Shown one piece after another: positions 6,492 to 8,008 of a DNA stretch of 8,008 bases. The notes below the pieces were generated by a model. It saw only the letters and a program-made list of their open reading frames with translations. It did not search any database and had not been told where the DNA came from. Numbering within the stretch: position 1 is the first letter of the stretch; every line of letters begins with the position of its first letter. Source of the DNA: Thermomicrobiaceae bacterium (GTDB taxonomy: Bacteria; Chloroflexota; Chloroflexia; Thermomicrobiales; Thermomicrobiaceae). The position numbers and the translations under genes are program-made. The stretch is taken from the NCBI GenBank assembly GCA_007123655.1, contig SKKR01000293.1, positions 1-8,008 of the forward strand, given 5' to 3'.

Positions 6492-6520
6492 CTGATCTGC
6501 TATCTTCTACGTGAGATCAG
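6492..6520. promoter_or_regulatory. Inverted repeat CTGATCT-N15-AGATCAG upstream of the oxidoreductase
   Basis: Perfect seven-base arms at 6492-6498 and 6514-6520 enclose 15 bases that include TATCTT (6501-6506), a four-of-six -10 candidate. TTGCCT (6481-6486) is only 14 bases upstream of it, too close for a standard -35 box. The site could be an operator over the oxidoreductase promoter. With no T-run it is an unlikely terminator for the surface-protein gene. Confidence 0.4.
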
Positions 6521-6530
6521 CGGCTGTACG

Positions 6531-6536
6531 GGGAGG
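6531..6536 (+). promoter_or_regulatory. Ribosome binding site of the oxidoreductase
   Basis: GGGAGG lies 12 bases before the GTG at 6549, longer than usual spacing. No alternative in-frame start lies closer to it. The gap is filled by a perfect palindrome, which could change the effective spacing if folded. Confidence 0.5.
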
Positions 6537-6550
6537 ACGTTCGCGAACGT
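6537..6550. promoter_or_regulatory. Perfect 14-base palindrome over the oxidoreductase start codon
   Basis: ACGTTCGCGAACGT is its own reverse complement and covers the bases between the Shine-Dalgarno sequence and the first two bases of the GTG start. It could be a protein-binding site blocking expression at the gene start. As RNA a 14-base palindrome can form only a small hairpin or pair between two transcripts. It shares GTTCG/CGAAC halves with the GTTCGAAC palindrome at 5176-5183. Confidence 0.45.
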
Positions 6551-8008
6551 GACGAAGGACTACGACGCGATCATCGTCGGCGGCGGGCACAATGGATTGG
6601 TGGCGTCGCACTACCTCGCGCAGGCCGGCATGAGGGTGCTGGTGCTCGAGCGCCGGGACTTCGTCGGCGGCGCCGTGGTCACCGAGGAACTCTGGCCCGG
6701 CTTCAGCGTGCCGACCTGCTCCTACGTCTGCTACGTGCTGCAGCCCCGGGTCATCGACGACATGCGCCTCCGGGAGTTCGGGTTCGACCTCCACCCGATG
6801 GACCCGTTCTCGTTCGTCCCCTACCGTGATGGATCGCGCATCATCGGCTGGGACGACGACGACAAATTCATTCGCGAGATCACACGCATTTCCGAGCACG
6901 ACGCCGCGGCCTGGCCCGAGTTCAACCGGATCATCGACCGCATGACGAGCCTTGTCCATCGCTTCGTGCTCCAGCCGGCTCCTTCGGTCGCTGAAATCGT
7001 CGAGAGCGCACGGGAGAGCGGTGACTTGGATCTGGTCGGCCGTTTGCTCTTCGGATCACTCTCCGATCTACTCCACGAGCATTTCGAGTCTCCGCAGGTG
7101 AAGGGCTTCTATGCGATGGCCTGGGATGCCGGAGATCCGGACGAACCCGGGAGCCTGCTCTCCAGCATTTTCCCGAAGATCACCCGGTTCAGCCGGGATG
7201 AAGACGTGGGCATCGTCGTTGGCGGCATGGGCGGGATCACCCAGGCGATGGCGCGCTCGGTGCAGGCGGACGGCGTGGAGATCAGGACCGGCGCGGAGGT
7301 GGATCAGATCCTGGTCGACAATGGCAGAGCACAGGGCGTGCGACTCCTGGACGGAACTGTACTGCGTTCCGATATCGTGCTCTCCAACGCCGATCCGAAG
7401 CGAACGTTTTTGCGCCTGCTGCCGGACGGCGCCGTCAGTCAATCGTTCCGCCGCCGGATTCAGGGCCTGAAGACACGCGCCGCCTACATGAAGTTCCACG
7501 CCGCGCTGGACGATCTGCCCGATTTCAGCCGCTACTTCGACGGCGACTTCGACCCCAGAGCCCTGGCGTACATCAACATCCGCGAATCGCTGGATTACGC
7601 CCGCAAGGCATGGGCGGACGTCAGCGCCGGGAAGATTACGGACTCGCCCCTGCTCTCGATCCAGATCCCGTCGGTCTATGACCGAACGCTGGTCCCCAAT
7701 GGCGGTCACGTTATGTCGATCTGGGTGCAATACGCTCCGGTCGATCCCGGCGCCGGCTCCTGGGAAGAACTCCGGGAATCGGCGGGTGAAGGACTGATCG
7801 ACGTCATGGAGCAATACGCGCCGAATATCCGGGATGTCATCCGGCACTGGACCCTGTTCACCCCGCGCGATATCGAGGCCCGGGTCGGGCTCACAGACGG
7901 AAACATCCGTCACATCGACATGATCGCCGGACAGCTATTCGATCAGCGGCCCCTGCCCGGCTGGGCCGACTACTCCACCCCGGTCGACGGCTTGTACCTC
8001 TGCGGCGC
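6549..8008 (+). CDS. FAD-dependent oxidoreductase, PYROXD2/phytoene desaturase-like (C-terminus cut by window)
   Basis: The 486 codons present belong to the amine-oxidase/phytoene-desaturase superfamily and most resemble the PYROXD2-like branch, whose natural substrates are largely unknown. A Rossmann FAD-binding start is clear: YDAIIVGGGHNGLVAS (5-20), with Glu34 placed to bind the FAD ribose, then FVGGAVVTEE (38-47). The tract GGMGG near 225-229 matches the family GGMGxxTQAM motif. The last residues, HIDMIAGQLFDQRPLPGW (455-472) and LYLCG (482-486), match the C-terminal signature that leads into the second FAD-binding motif. About 40-50 residues therefore appear to be missing beyond the window. 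No carotenoid genes (crtB, crtE) are nearby, so a carotenoid role is not supported. The start is GTG at 6549. It lies 107 bases after the surface-protein gene and probably has its own promoter. Confidence 0.9.
   Translation, partial: MTKDYDAIIVGGGHNGLVASHYLAQAGMRVLVLERRDFVGGAVVTEELWPGFSVPTCSYVCYVLQPRVIDDMRLREFGFDLHPMDPFSFVPYRDGSRIIGWDDDDKFIREITRISEHDAAAWPEFNRIIDRMTSLVHRFVLQPAPSVAEIVESARESGDLDLVGRLLFGSLSDLLHEHFESPQVKGFYAMAWDAGDPDEPGSLLSSIFPKITRFSRDEDVGIVVGGMGGITQAMARSVQADGVEIRTGAEVDQILVDNGRAQGVRLLDGTVLRSDIVLSNADPKRTFLRLLPDGAVSQSFRRRIQGLKTRAAYMKFHAALDDLPDFSRYFDGDFDPRALAYINIRESLDYARKAWADVSAGKITDSPLLSIQIPSVYDRTLVPNGGHVMSIWVQYAPVDPGAGSWEELRESAGEGLIDVMEQYAPNIRDVIRHWTLFTPRDIEARVGLTDGNIRHIDMIAGQLFDQRPLPGWADYSTPVDGLYLCG

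Noticed and set aside
7068..7913. 281-codon open frame on the minus strand under the oxidoreductase
   Set aside because: It is antisense to a well-supported FAD oxidoreductase, has no recognisable domain, and its openness follows from the codon bias of the real gene.

Overview
The window is GC-rich (about 60% by eye) bacterial DNA with ordinary chromosomal gene content. It holds six protein genes on two divergent arms, and both edge genes are cut by the window. The mix of an HAE3/MMPL-type RND transporter, an MmgE/PrpD protein, a PYROXD2-like oxidoreductase and an exported collagen-like protein, with frequent GTG starts, suggests a free-living Chloroflexota (Thermomicrobia-like) or actinobacterial lineage. 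That assignment is inference from protein style, because no taxonomic marker gene is present. I see no tRNA, rRNA, CRISPR array, transposase or phage gene.

Leftward arm (minus strand, transcribed from about 3.4 kb toward 1): a TetR-family repressor (3387-2728), an 814-codon RND/MMPL-type transporter (2667-223), and the N-terminal 55 codons of a YjjX/DUF84-type inosine/xanthosine triphosphatase (165-1). Gaps of 60 and 57 bases with no convincing terminator fit one transcript: a repressor with the export pump it probably controls, followed by a nucleotide-pool housekeeping gene.

Divergent control region (3388-3569): 182 bases packed with symmetry. Two elements share TTGAT-N6-ATCAA (3402-3417 and 3491-3506), one beside each promoter, and a third inverted repeat (CTGACC-TTTC-GGTCAG) lies between them. 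The simplest reading is that the TetR protein represses itself, the pump, and the divergent MmgE/PrpD gene.

Rightward arm (plus strand): an MmgE/PrpD-family protein (3570-4970), a 238-base gap, an exported modular protein (5209-6441), and a PYROXD2/phytoene-desaturase-like FAD oxidoreductase (6549 to beyond the right edge). The exported protein has a signal peptide, a two-cysteine N-terminal domain, three copies of a carbohydrate-binding-like module alternating with Gly-X-Y collagen triplets, and a C-terminal Cys/GGGF domain. The gaps before the last two genes hold GTTCG/CGAAC palindromes, including a LexA-box-like site before the surface protein and a perfect 14-bp palindrome overlapping the GTG start of the oxidoreductase. 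The most unusual item is the collagen/CBM-like protein. The most testable regulatory item is the paired TTGAT-N6-ATCAA operator.
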